Assembly (NCBI GenBank): GCA_964632945.1
Contig: CAZWCX010000057.1
Span: 1 to 43,086 of the forward strand
Reading direction: 5' to 3'
Length of the DNA stretch: 43,086 nucleotides
Origin: CAZWCX01 sp964632945
GTDB taxonomy: Bacteria > Planctomycetota > MHYJ01 > WSZJ01 > CAZWCX01
The position numbers and the translations under genes are program-made. Positions 33,796 to 41,600 of this stretch are shown here, piece by piece. Position 1 is the first letter of the stretch, and every line of letters begins with the position of its first letter. The notes under the pieces are model-generated. The model did not search any database. It saw only the letters and a list, made by a program, of their open reading frames with translations, and was not told where the DNA came from.

Positions 33796-34011
33796 GGCGG
33801 GGGGCGCGGCGCCGCGAAGGGGGATCGCCGGCTTCGGTCGCTGCAGCCGAGCCGTTCTTGCCGGTTCGATGCCTGCTTCCCACCCCGGCCCGGTCGTACG
33901 CTGACGTCCGTCGGCCGCGATCGGGCGGCCCGCTCCCGGTTCCCCCCGGTCCCGCGTGCCGGCCCATCCGATGGTCCGTTCCCTCACGACGAGAAGATGA
34001 TCTCCCGCCGA

Positions 34012-34058
34012 AAGTGGATCCGCGCACACGCCGACGAGTAGTATGATCTGATCCACTT
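34012..34058. promoter_or_regulatory. Inverted repeat AAGTGGATC / GATCCACTT around a -10-like box
   Basis: The 9-bp arms 34012-34020 and 34050-34058 are perfect, with 29 nt between. The gap contains TATGAT (34042-34047), which could be the -10 of the 34156 gene; no good -35 is seen. A repressor dimer spanning the promoter, or a leader hairpin, are both possible. Confidence 0.35.
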
Positions 34059-34155
34059 CCATTCTTCCCTACTTGCGCGTCTCCGGAAGGATCGGAGCGG
34101 GGACGGTCCGCTGTCCGACCCCCCACTCCACGGCCCTCGCTGGGAGCGGGTATCC

Positions 34156-34827
34156 ATGCAGTTCAAGGCGTTGATCAAGGAATTCCAGATCCGGAAATTC
34201 GCGGCGGCGGACCTCGAACTGACCTCCATCCCCGCGGGCGGCCGTCGTCTCATCCAGGACGTCGCGCGCCGGTTCCCCTCGGATTGCGCCGCCTTCGCGC
34301 GCAGACGAACGTTCGACCAGAGCCTCGAAATCACTTCGAATTCGCATGCGAGCAGCTCCTGGTACTCCGGCCGGAACATTCGATTCCTCGTCTGGGAGGG
34401 CGATCTGGTCATCGACGGCGACTTCGTGGATGACGATTGGGAGTCCCTTCCCTTGCTCCTCATCCGCGGAAATCTGGCGGTGCGGAATTGGTTGCGTGGG
34501 GGGATGCCGACGTTCGTGGGCGGCAGCGTCCACGCCGCGGGGTTCATCGTGGGTCACTACGACGACTCCGCCCTGTTCGTCGGCGGCAACCTCGCGGCCG
34601 CGGGCTACCTTCCCCGGGCAAAACCGTACCCGGAGTTTCCGGACATGGCGCCCCATCAGATCGCGGGGCGGGTGGATGCGCGGCGGTTTGACGCCCGGAC
34701 CGCGACGAACGAGGAATGCACCGCGGCCTTCGTCGACGAAGTGCTCACCCGGGACGGCGAAGACACGATGCTGAATGAGGCCGCGGTGCTGGAGCGCTTC
34801 AACGCCGGCCTTCCCGTTTGGCGCTGA
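34156..34827 (+). CDS. Protein of unknown function, possible beta-solenoid
   Basis: 223 aa, soluble, no signal peptide. ATG at 34156 with GGGAG about 8 nt upstream. The first 75 residues are helical (MQFKALIKEFQIRKFAAADLE). The middle (about 78-150) is a run of short strands ending in Gly-Asp or Gly-Asn turns: LVIDGDFVDDD, LLLIRGNLAVRNWLRGG, TFVGGSVHAAGFIVGHYDD and ALFVGGNLAAAGYLP. Such G(D/N)L turns every 15-20 residues are typical of right-handed beta-helices (bactofilin-like or polymer-forming domains). The last 70 residues are helical and acidic. I do not recognise a named family. It stands between kinase D (divergent) and the large ATPase (196 bp downstream, own promoter). Confidence 0.75.
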   Translation: MQFKALIKEFQIRKFAAADLELTSIPAGGRRLIQDVARRFPSDCAAFARRRTFDQSLEITSNSHASSSWYSGRNIRFLVWEGDLVIDGDFVDDDWESLPLLLIRGNLAVRNWLRGGMPTFVGGSVHAAGFIVGHYDDSALFVGGNLAAAGYLPRAKPYPEFPDMAPHQIAGRVDARRFDARTATNEECTAAFVDEVLTRDGEDTMLNEAAVLERFNAGLPVWR

Positions 34828-34935
34828 AGGTTTCGCCGACCGGATCGTTCCGGGTCCGATTTCGAGGGACGGCTGCCAGGATCGAGACCCCCCCACCCCG
34901 CGCACGCGGGTCAGCCCGCCCCCAGCATGCCCCGC

Positions 34936-34965
34936 TTGCAGCCGCCGCCACCCCCACGCTATCAT
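34936..34965 (+). promoter_or_regulatory. Promoter of the large ATPase gene
   Basis: TTGCAG (34936-34941), 18-bp spacer, TATCAT (34960-34965) within GCTATCAT. The ATG at 35024 lies 58 nt beyond the box; the leader has no Shine-Dalgarno site. It is closely alike in spacing and -10 to the promoter of the TPR gene (40254-40283). Confidence 0.5.
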
Positions 34966-35023
34966 CCCCCCCGTCTCCGCATGTGGACCCCGCAACCGCC
35001 CCAGCCGCCGCGAGTTCGCCCCG

Positions 35024-38000
35024 ATGCCTCCGCGCCCGCTTCTCCGCGACCTCCTCACCGTGCCGCCGGTCCGCACCGTCGTCCGGCTCGCCGAGTCGCG
35101 CGAGCGCCCCGCCGAGGTCTGCGCCGGTTTCGTCATCACCGACGAGGTCGCCCGCCACCTCCACGCCCTCGCCGAAATCCTCGCGCACCCCACCGGCAAG
35201 GGGGTCTTCCTCCGCGGCGACTTCGGTTCCGGCAAGTCCCACTTCCTCGCCGCCCTCACCGCCTGCCTCGACGGCTCCCCGGCCGCCGCCGAGCTCGCCC
35301 GCGCCCACCCCGGCCTCGCGCGCCTCGCCGCCGCCGGGCGCCGGTTCCTGCCGGTGCCCGTCTCCCTCGTCGATTTTCGCGCCACCCGCGCGCTCGAGGA
35401 GATCCTCGTCACCGAGACCGAACGTGCCCTCGCCGCCCGCGGTTGCCGCGCCGACCTCACTCCGCGCGGCCGCTTCCTCGACCACCTGCGCGAGATCCTG
35501 CGCGCTCCGGCGCTCGCCGAGGCCTTCGCCGCCGGCGCCGGAGTCGCACCCGACGCCCTCGCCGCCTGGCTTGCCGCCGACCCGCGGCGCGCCTACGCCG
35601 CGGGGTTCCGCTTCCTCGCCGAACGCGGCCTCGCCGCGCCCCAGGCCCTCGTGGAGGACAAGGCCGAGACTCTCGCCCGCACCCTCGCCGCCGTCGCCGC
35701 TGCCGGCTTTGCCGGCCTCGTCCTCGTGGTCGACGAGCTCTCCGAGTTCCTTCTCGCCAAGCCCGACGCCGCCCACCGCAACGAGGACGCCCGCACGTTG
35801 CAGCTCCTCGGCGAGACCGCCGAATGCGCCCCGCTCTGGATCGTCGCCGCCGTCCAGGAGTCGATCGAAGCCGCCGGCGACATCGCCGCCCCCACCCTGC
35901 GCAAGATCAAGGACCGGTATCCCGTCCTCCTGCGCCTTTCCACCCTCCACATCCGCGACCTGATCGACCGCCGGCTCGTGGTCAAGAAACCCGGCGCCGA
36001 CGCCGCCATCCACGCCGTCTGGCAGGACTACAGGGCCCACTTTCCCGCCTTCGCCTGCGAGTTCGACGCCTTCCGCCGGACCTACCCGGTCCACCCCGCC
36101 ACCCTCGCCCTCCTCGAAGGCCTCGGCGCCCTCTTCTCCCAGCACCGCGGCATCGTCGATTTCGTCCACGCCCGCCTCGCGGGCGACCCCGAACGCGCCA
36201 TCCCCTCCGCCCTCGACCGCCCCGCGCACGAGCTGATCGCCCCCGACGCCCTCTACGATCACTTCGCCGCCCGCCTTGCCGAGTTCTCCGACTTCAACGT
36301 CTACCCGCGCTACCTCGTCCCGCACCTCGACGCCGCGATCGACGCCGCGCTCGCCGACCCCGCCGACCGCGCGCTCGCCCGCCGCCTCGTCCGAATCCTC
36401 GTCCTCTACGCCGTCCACCCGACCGCCGAGCCCCCCAGCGCCCGCGCCCTCGCCGAACTCGCCGCCTGCATGCTCGCCGCCCACGATCCCGACCTCAACG
36501 CCGGCTTCGTCGCCGGCGCGCTGCTCGACCCGATCGCCGAACGCACCCCGCACCTGGTCAAGCGCCCGGGCAAGACCGCCGACCCGCTCGACGCCGTCTT
36601 CGCCCTCTCGGTCGAACGCGACCTGGGGAAGACCCTCCAGGCCCGCCTCGACCGCGCCGCGGCCGAGCTCGACCCGGCCGACCCGCGCCTGCTCGACGGC
36701 CCGCTCGCCGACCTGCCGGCGTCGCCGTCGTGGCCCGCGCCGTTGGCCGATCTCTTGCCGGGTAAGGCGACTCTCCGCCGCCAGGTGTCGTGGCGCGGCC
36801 ACGTCCGCTCGGCGCTGATCGTCTGGGGCGAGCCGTCGGAGGAAGCCGAGGTGCGCGCGACCGTGGAGCGGGAGCTGGCCGCGGGGGCGGCGGACTTCGC
36901 GCTGGTGCTGTGCGACGCGCCGATCCCGGCGCCGTCGCCGCACGCGGCGGTGTGGCAAGTCGCGGCGCCGCGCGGAGCGGAGGCGGAGGCGTTGCGCGAT
37001 TACGCCGCCGCCTGCCGGGTGGCCGCGGCGCTCGCCCCCGGCAATCCGGCCGACGCGCCGCTGCTCACGCCGGCGCGCGAGCGGGTGGCGCGGCTCGAGC
37101 CCGCCGCCCACGCCGCCGCGCTCGCGGCCGTCTACGCGGGCGACTTCCTCCATCGCGCGATCCCGGTCGAGCCCGCGGCGCGTCAGGTGAAGCGCTTCCA
37201 GCGCCTGCTCGAGATCGCCGGCACGGTGCTGCTCGAAGAACGCTACCTCCGTTTCCAGGAGATCGAGCCGCGCGGGGTCGGGCCGTCGGCGCGGCTCTAC
37301 CAGCGCCTGCTCGACGAGCTGGTGGTGCCGGGCAGCCTGTCGCTGTCCGCGGCGCGTACGGCCGGGCTGACCGAGGCGGTGGAGAGCCTCGTGGTGCCGC
37401 TGGGGCTGGTGGAGGTGAAGGGGGGCGCGTTCCGGGTGGCGCCGGATCCGGGGGGAGCGCGTCCGTTCCTGGCGCACTTCTTCGGCCTCCTGCGCGGGCC
37501 GTTGCCGCTCGAGGAGGTGCGCCGCGCGCTGGCGGCGGGGCCGTACGGGGTGCCGGCGGCGACCGCGGACTTCCTGTTCGTGGCGCTGGCGCACGCGGGG
37601 CTGGTGTCGCTGATCGCGGGTGACCGGCGGCTGCCGCTGGAGTTCCTGCGCCTGGATGCGCTCGACCGGGCGCTGACGATCGCGCGCGGCGAGCTGATCG
37701 CGAAGGAGGACCGCGAGACGCTGCTCGAACAGTGCCCGTTCCTGGCGCCGGCGGGCGGGTTCGAGACGTTCGGCCTGCGTCAGCAGCGCGAGGCGTGGCA
37801 GGCGGCGGGGAAGTTCCGCGAGCGGATCGAAGCGCTCGCCGCGGAGATCGAGCGCGACGCGGGGAACGCGGCGCGCGCGCCCGCGTTCGCCGGACTCGGG
37901 CTCGACGACCTGGTCGCGCGCGCGCGGCGGCTGCGCGACGCGGCGGCGGAGGTGAAGACCTCGCTGCCCGCGCGCGAGGGGTTGGAGCGGTTCCTGCGCG

Positions 38001-40033
38001 CCTGGCGGGCGCAGGCGCCGGAGCCGGGGGACGCGGAGCTGCTCGAGCGGGCGCGCGATTTCCTGCGCGACGCCGGGGAGGAGCTGCAGTTCATCGCCTA
38101 CTACGTGCGTCACGCGGCGGTGGAGCGGGCGATGCGCGACTCGGCGCACCTGGCGCACCTGGCGCGCGGGGTGCGGGGGTACTTCGAAAAGCCGCGCGAG
38201 GGCGTGCTGGCCGATGGCGGGCGCGCGCTCAAGGGCGCGTTCACGGAGTTTCGCGCCGCCTACGCCGAGGGCTACCGCCAGGCGCACGCCGCGCGCGCCG
38301 CCGCCGCGGAGGCGCCGTCGCTGTCCAAAGCGGCGCGGCGGACCGCCGACCTCCTGCGCCGGCTGGCGGCGGTCGACGCGCTCGACCGGCCGCCGGGGCT
38401 CGACGCGCTGCTCGCGCGGCTGGCGGGGGCGGGCCGGACGGTCTGCCGCGAGGACCTGGAAGAGGCGTTGCTGCGCGCGCCGGTGTGCGGCGGGTGCGGC
38501 TTCGTGCCCGGGGAGGGGGAGGAGCCCGCGCCGGCGGCGACGGACGACGCGGAGGCGGCGGTGGAGAAGGGGCTGGCGGCGTACGCCGGGATCCTGGGCG
38601 CGCCGCGGGTGCTGGAGGCGCTGCGCGGGCGCGCCTTCGCGCTGGCGGACATGGACGGGAAGGCGGCGGGCCGGCTGCGCGAGTTGGCGGCGCTGCTCGA
38701 CGACCCGGCGCGGGCGACGCCGGCGGCGCTGCTCGACCGGCTCGACGAGACGACGGTGGGGGAGTTGGCGCGCGCGCTGGCGGGGATGACGCGGGTGGAG
38801 AAGCGCAGTCTCGGGGCGCTCGCGCGCGCGCTGGCCGGGCGGCGGCTGACGCCCGCGAAGCTGCTCGGGCTGGTGCGCGAGTGGCTCGGGGGCGCGGCGG
38901 AGGAGACGATCCTGGCGGTGCAGGACGACGGCGGCGCGGGGGGTGCGGCGCCGGCGGCGCCGGGGGCCGCGGCGGCCTGGTGGCCGCGGCTGCACGCGGG
39001 GCTGTTCGCCGACGCCGGGCGGCCGGACGAGGAGGTCGCCCTCGACGCGCAGGCGCTCGCGCGCACGCTGGAGGAAGCGTTCCCGGCGGCGAAGCTGCTT
39101 CCCCGACTGGCGCGGCTGGACGTGCCGGGGCTGTGGCGGTTCGTCGCCGGCGAGCCGCTGCACACGGCGGCGCTGCGGGCGGCGTGGCTGCGGCTGGCCG
39201 AGCGCGTGCTCGCCGATCCGCGCGCGGCGGCGGGGCTGGAGCCGGGTTCGGCGCACGTCGATGGCGCGGAGGCGGCGGCGGTGCGGCGGCGGCTGGAGGC
39301 GTTGCGCGACCTCGCGGGGTGGGAGCGGACGCCGATCCCGCGGCGCCTGCGCGGACGGATCGCGCTGGCGCGCGTGCTCCACGACCCGTGGGCGAGCGAC
39401 GCCTTGCAGCAGGCGGCGGAGAAGGCGATGGAGCGGATCGCGGCGGCGGCCGGGGATTGGCTGGCGACCCTGCCCGCGATGGCGCCGCTCGATTTGGCGC
39501 GGCCGGCGACCGTGGTGGTGCTGGACGGCGTGCCGCCGGACGTGTGGCTGGACGCGGAGGCGAAGCTCCCCCAGTCCGGCGATCCGGCAGTGGCGTCCAC
39601 CTGGCAGCGGCTGGAGGCGGAGCCGAAGACGGTGCCGGGGCTGCTCGCGTTGTTCGGCTGGCCGGACGACCGGGACCCGGCGGAGGAATTCGCGCGGCGG
39701 GGGATCGGGTATCACTCGCTGGAGGGAAACGAGGCGCGGCCGCTGGTGGACCTGCTGCCGCCGCCGCCGGAGGGGACGTCGCGGGTGGTGCGGCTGGCGT
39801 TGCTGGATCGGGCGGGGCACCGGGGCACGGCGCGGCTGGACGAGATGCCGGAACTGCTGCGTGCCCTGCTCGAGCGGCACCTGCCGGGGATGCTGGCGGA
39901 CGCGCGCGCGCGCGGGCACGCGCTGGTGCTGACCACGGACCACGGGCAGAGTTTGACGCGCAAGGGGTTGGGGCACGGGCGGGGCGGGGTGTTCGAGCGG
40001 GCGGTGTTCCGGGTGGTGTGGCCGGGGGGATAG
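35024..40033 (+). CDS. PglY/DUF6079-like P-loop ATPase with C-terminal PglZ-like phosphatase fold
   Basis: 1669 aa. The ATG at 35024 is chosen because the promoter lies at 34936-34965 and the N-terminus (LLRDLLTVPPVRTVVRL) fits the family. ATPase part: Walker A GDFGSGKSHF (65-74, K71), Walker B LVLVVDELSEFL (D237, E238), then TLQLLGETAE...AAVQESIE and KIKDRYPVLLRL, the order seen in DUF6079/PglY/BrxC proteins of BREX phage defence. The middle (about 560-1450) is helical, with one CGGCGF. The end looks like an alkaline-phosphatase-superfamily half: VVVLDGVPPDVW (D1501) and LVLTTDHG (D1639, H1640), as in PglZ. In BREX these are separate proteins. No methyltransferase, BrxA/B or Lon-like gene lies in the window. 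Codon ends switch from C to G near 36.75 kb. Confidence 0.72.
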   Translation: MPPRPLLRDLLTVPPVRTVVRLAESRERPAEVCAGFVITDEVARHLHALAEILAHPTGKGVFLRGDFGSGKSHFLAALTACLDGSPAAAELARAHPGLARLAAAGRRFLPVPVSLVDFRATRALEEILVTETERALAARGCRADLTPRGRFLDHLREILRAPALAEAFAAGAGVAPDALAAWLAADPRRAYAAGFRFLAERGLAAPQALVEDKAETLARTLAAVAAAGFAGLVLVVDELSEFLLAKPDAAHRNEDARTLQLLGETAECAPLWIVAAVQESIEAAGDIAAPTLRKIKDRYPVLLRLSTLHIRDLIDRRLVVKKPGADAAIHAVWQDYRAHFPAFACEFDAFRRTYPVHPATLALLEGLGALFSQHRGIVDFVHARLAGDPERAIPSALDRPAHELIAPDALYDHFAARLAEFSDFNVYPRYLVPHLDAAIDAALADPADRALARRLVRILVLYAVHPTAEPPSARALAELAACMLAAHDPDLNAGFVAGALLDPIAERTPHLVKRPGKTADPLDAVFALSVERDLGKTLQARLDRAAAELDPADPRLLDGPLADLPASPSWPAPLADLLPGKATLRRQVSWRGHVRSALIVWGEPSEEAEVRATVERELAAGAADFALVLCDAPIPAPSPHAAVWQVAAPRGAEAEALRDYAAACRVAAALAPGNPADAPLLTPARERVARLEPAAHAAALAAVYAGDFLHRAIPVEPAARQVKRFQRLLEIAGTVLLEERYLRFQEIEPRGVGPSARLYQRLLDELVVPGSLSLSAARTAGLTEAVESLVVPLGLVEVKGGAFRVAPDPGGARPFLAHFFGLLRGPLPLEEVRRALAAGPYGVPAATADFLFVALAHAGLVSLIAGDRRLPLEFLRLDALDRALTIARGELIAKEDRETLLEQCPFLAPAGGFETFGLRQQREAWQAAGKFRERIEALAAEIERDAGNAARAPAFAGLGLDDLVARARRLRDAAAEVKTSLPAREGLERFLRAWRAQAPEPGDAELLERARDFLRDAGEELQFIAYYVRHAAVERAMRDSAHLAHLARGVRGYFEKPREGVLADGGRALKGAFTEFRAAYAEGYRQAHAARAAAAEAPSLSKAARRTADLLRRLAAVDALDRPPGLDALLARLAGAGRTVCREDLEEALLRAPVCGGCGFVPGEGEEPAPAATDDAEAAVEKGLAAYAGILGAPRVLEALRGRAFALADMDGKAAGRLRELAALLDDPARATPAALLDRLDETTVGELARALAGMTRVEKRSLGALARALAGRRLTPAKLLGLVREWLGGAAEETILAVQDDGGAGGAAPAAPGAAAAWWPRLHAGLFADAGRPDEEVALDAQALARTLEEAFPAAKLLPRLARLDVPGLWRFVAGEPLHTAALRAAWLRLAERVLADPRAAAGLEPGSAHVDGAEAAAVRRRLEALRDLAGWERTPIPRRLRGRIALARVLHDPWASDALQQAAEKAMERIAAAAGDWLATLPAMAPLDLARPATVVVLDGVPPDVWLDAEAKLPQSGDPAVASTWQRLEAEPKTVPGLLALFGWPDDRDPAEEFARRGIGYHSLEGNEARPLVDLLPPPPEGTSRVVRLALLDRAGHRGTARLDEMPELLRALLERHLPGMLADARARGHALVLTTDHGQSLTRKGLGHGRGGVFERAVFRVVWPGG

Positions 40034-40041
40034 GGGGCGGA

Positions 40042-40149
40042 TCAAGACGACGCGGGCGGCGGCGCGGCGGAAGGAGGCGAGTCGGGCCGCGCGGCCAGCA
40101 CCGCGATCGCCGCGGGGACTTGGGAGAGCACTTCGTCGCGTCTTTCCAT
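40042..40149 (-). CDS. Possible leaderless small protein (35 aa)
   Basis: A 36-codon frame (MERRDEVLSQVPAAIAVLAA, then a Pro/Ser/Ala-rich end) on the minus strand, tail to tail with the large ATPase gene. There is no ribosome site, but a promoter-like TTGACC / TACACG lies just before it with the ATG 6 nt after the -10, as for kinase B and the MarR gene. The helix-then-proline composition is compatible with a real peptide but also with chance in GC-rich DNA. Confidence 0.35.
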   Translation of the reverse strand: MERRDEVLSQVPAAIAVLAARPDSPPSAAPPPASS

Positions 40150-40155
40150 GGCCAC

Positions 40156-40186
40156 CGTGTATCCCAGGCCGGACGCCCCGGGTCAA
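40156..40186 (-). promoter_or_regulatory. Candidate leaderless promoter of the 35-aa frame
   Basis: On the minus strand: TTGACC (40186-40181), 19-bp spacer, TACACG (40161-40156), 6 nt, then the ATG at 40149. The spacer is long; with ATACAC as -10 it would be 18. Confidence 0.35.
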
Positions 40187-40253
40187 GGGTTCCGCCGCCC
40201 CGCTCCGCCTCGCGGGGGTGGCGGCGGGCGAAGGCATGGGTTCATCCGCATGC

Positions 40254-40283
40254 TTGCCACGCCGGGCGCGCGGCGGCTATCAT
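40254..40283 (+). promoter_or_regulatory. Promoter of the TPR gene
   Basis: TTGCCA (40254-40259), 18-bp spacer, TATCAT (40278-40283) within GCTATCAT. The ATG at 40341 is 57 nt further; no Shine-Dalgarno site in the leader. Confidence 0.5.
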
Positions 40284-40340
40284 CCATCGTTCGTTCCCTA
40301 TGGGCCCCGGGCGGTGGTTTCCCGTCGATCTTGGTGTCCG

Positions 40341-41357
40341 ATGCACACGCCGTCCTATCAGCGCTTCCGCGATCGAATGCGCGCGCGCGCCTTCCGGGAA
40401 GCCGAGGAACTGGCCGCGCAAGAGAACGCGCAGCGGGGCGGCGGCGATGCGTTCTGGCTGACGCAGCAGGCGATCGCCCTGCTCGCCGCGGAACGCGCCG
40501 AGGACGCCCTGCGCGCCGCGGAGGAAGCGCTCGCACGCGCGCCGCGCAACCGCTACGCGCTCGCCGTGCGCGCCGACGCGCGCCTGCGGTTGCGGCGGGT
40601 CGCCGACGCGCGCGCCGACTACGAGGAACTCGCGGCCGCCGGCCCGCTTTCCCCGCGCGCCCGCGAGGGGCTCCTGCAGTGCCTGGCCGCCGCCGGCGAT
40701 TGGAGCCGCGTCCTCGCCTGGCTCGGGGAGGGCGACCCGTCGCCCCACGACCTTCCCTGGCGCGCCAAGGCCCTGCACGCCCTCGGCCGCACCGCCGAGG
40801 CGATCGAGGCCTGTCGCCGCTGGCTCGCCGCGGAGAAGGACCTGCCGGCGGCCCTCTGGCTGCTGGCCGACCTCGAGGTCGCCCTGGACGGCGCCCAAGC
40901 GGTGTGCGAGCGCCACGCCCGCCTGGCCCGCATCCCCGGCCGAGCGCCGATCCACCGCGAAATCTACGCATCGCTGCTCAAGCGGACGGGGCAGGAGGCC
41001 AAGGCCGCGGCCGAGTACGCGTCGTTGGCGGCCGCGCGCCCGGAGGGACGCCTGCAGCGGAAGGAGGCGTTCGCCCTGGCCAAATCCGGCCGCGAGCGCG
41101 AGGCCATCCCCCTCCTGGAAGAACTCCTGCGCGAGAATCCGCGCGACCTCTACCTGCACTCCTCCTATGGGGCCGCCTGCAAGCGCACCGGCGAATTGGA
41201 GCGCGCGTGGAACTTCTACGGCGAGTTGCTGGCCCGCCATCCCGCGGAACGGGGCCTCCATGGCCGTCGCAAACGCATCACCCGACTGCTGGAAGCGGCG
41301 AAGCACGCGCCCGGAGATGCCGCGGAATCCCCGCCGGGCGACTGCCGCAAGCGGTGA
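40341..41357 (+). CDS. TPR-repeat protein, cytoplasmic
   Basis: 338 aa. ATG at 40341 follows the promoter by 57 nt; frames further upstream lie before the predicted transcript start. No signal peptide or membrane helix. From residue 1 to about 320 it is made of TPR-type helix pairs: FREAEELAAQENAQ, AEDALRAAEEALARAPRNRYAL, VADARADYEELAAAG, TAEAIEACRRWLA, EREAIPLLEELLRENPRDLYLH and LERAWNFYGELLARHP. It ends in a basic, charged tail. TPRs bind proteins. It follows the large ATPase gene on the same strand and shares its promoter type, so a joint role is worth testing, but the 307-bp gap and own promoter argue against a simple operon. Confidence 0.8.
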   Translation: MHTPSYQRFRDRMRARAFREAEELAAQENAQRGGGDAFWLTQQAIALLAAERAEDALRAAEEALARAPRNRYALAVRADARLRLRRVADARADYEELAAAGPLSPRAREGLLQCLAAAGDWSRVLAWLGEGDPSPHDLPWRAKALHALGRTAEAIEACRRWLAAEKDLPAALWLLADLEVALDGAQAVCERHARLARIPGRAPIHREIYASLLKRTGQEAKAAAEYASLAAARPEGRLQRKEAFALAKSGREREAIPLLEELLRENPRDLYLHSSYGAACKRTGELERAWNFYGELLARHPAERGLHGRRKRITRLLEAAKHAPGDAAESPPGDCRKR

Positions 41358-41600
41358 CACTCCTGCTCCGACGCTACGGCGGGCTGCGGCGACGCCGGGC
41401 AATGGCGAGATTCTCCTTCGCTGCGGCCGTCGAATTGGTTAACCTAATCAACAGCTATGGGACCGGCGGCCCCGAGGGCATCCGGAGGGACCCTCGATCC
41501 GTCGGTCCCGCGGCGGCCGGCGCCACCGCCCGGCGTCCCTCGTCCCCGTCCTCCGAACCGCGAGGTCACGGACCTCCGCGACTCACCAGGGAGAGATCCA

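Larger units (their letters stand above)
33691..34155. other. Divergent intergenic region kinase D / 34156 gene
   Basis: 465 bp with no credible gene. It contains the kinase D promoter (33766-33795) and a 9-bp inverted repeat (34012-34058) that brackets a TATGAT -10-like box. The remaining sequence is GC-rich without visible structure. Confidence 0.6.

Noticed and set aside
34799..40237. A 5.4-kb open frame on the minus strand opposite the large ATPase gene
   Set aside because: The protein is Arg/Gln/Gly-rich low-complexity sequence with no domain. It is open only because the sense gene is extremely GC-rich; the plus-strand frame has Walker motifs.
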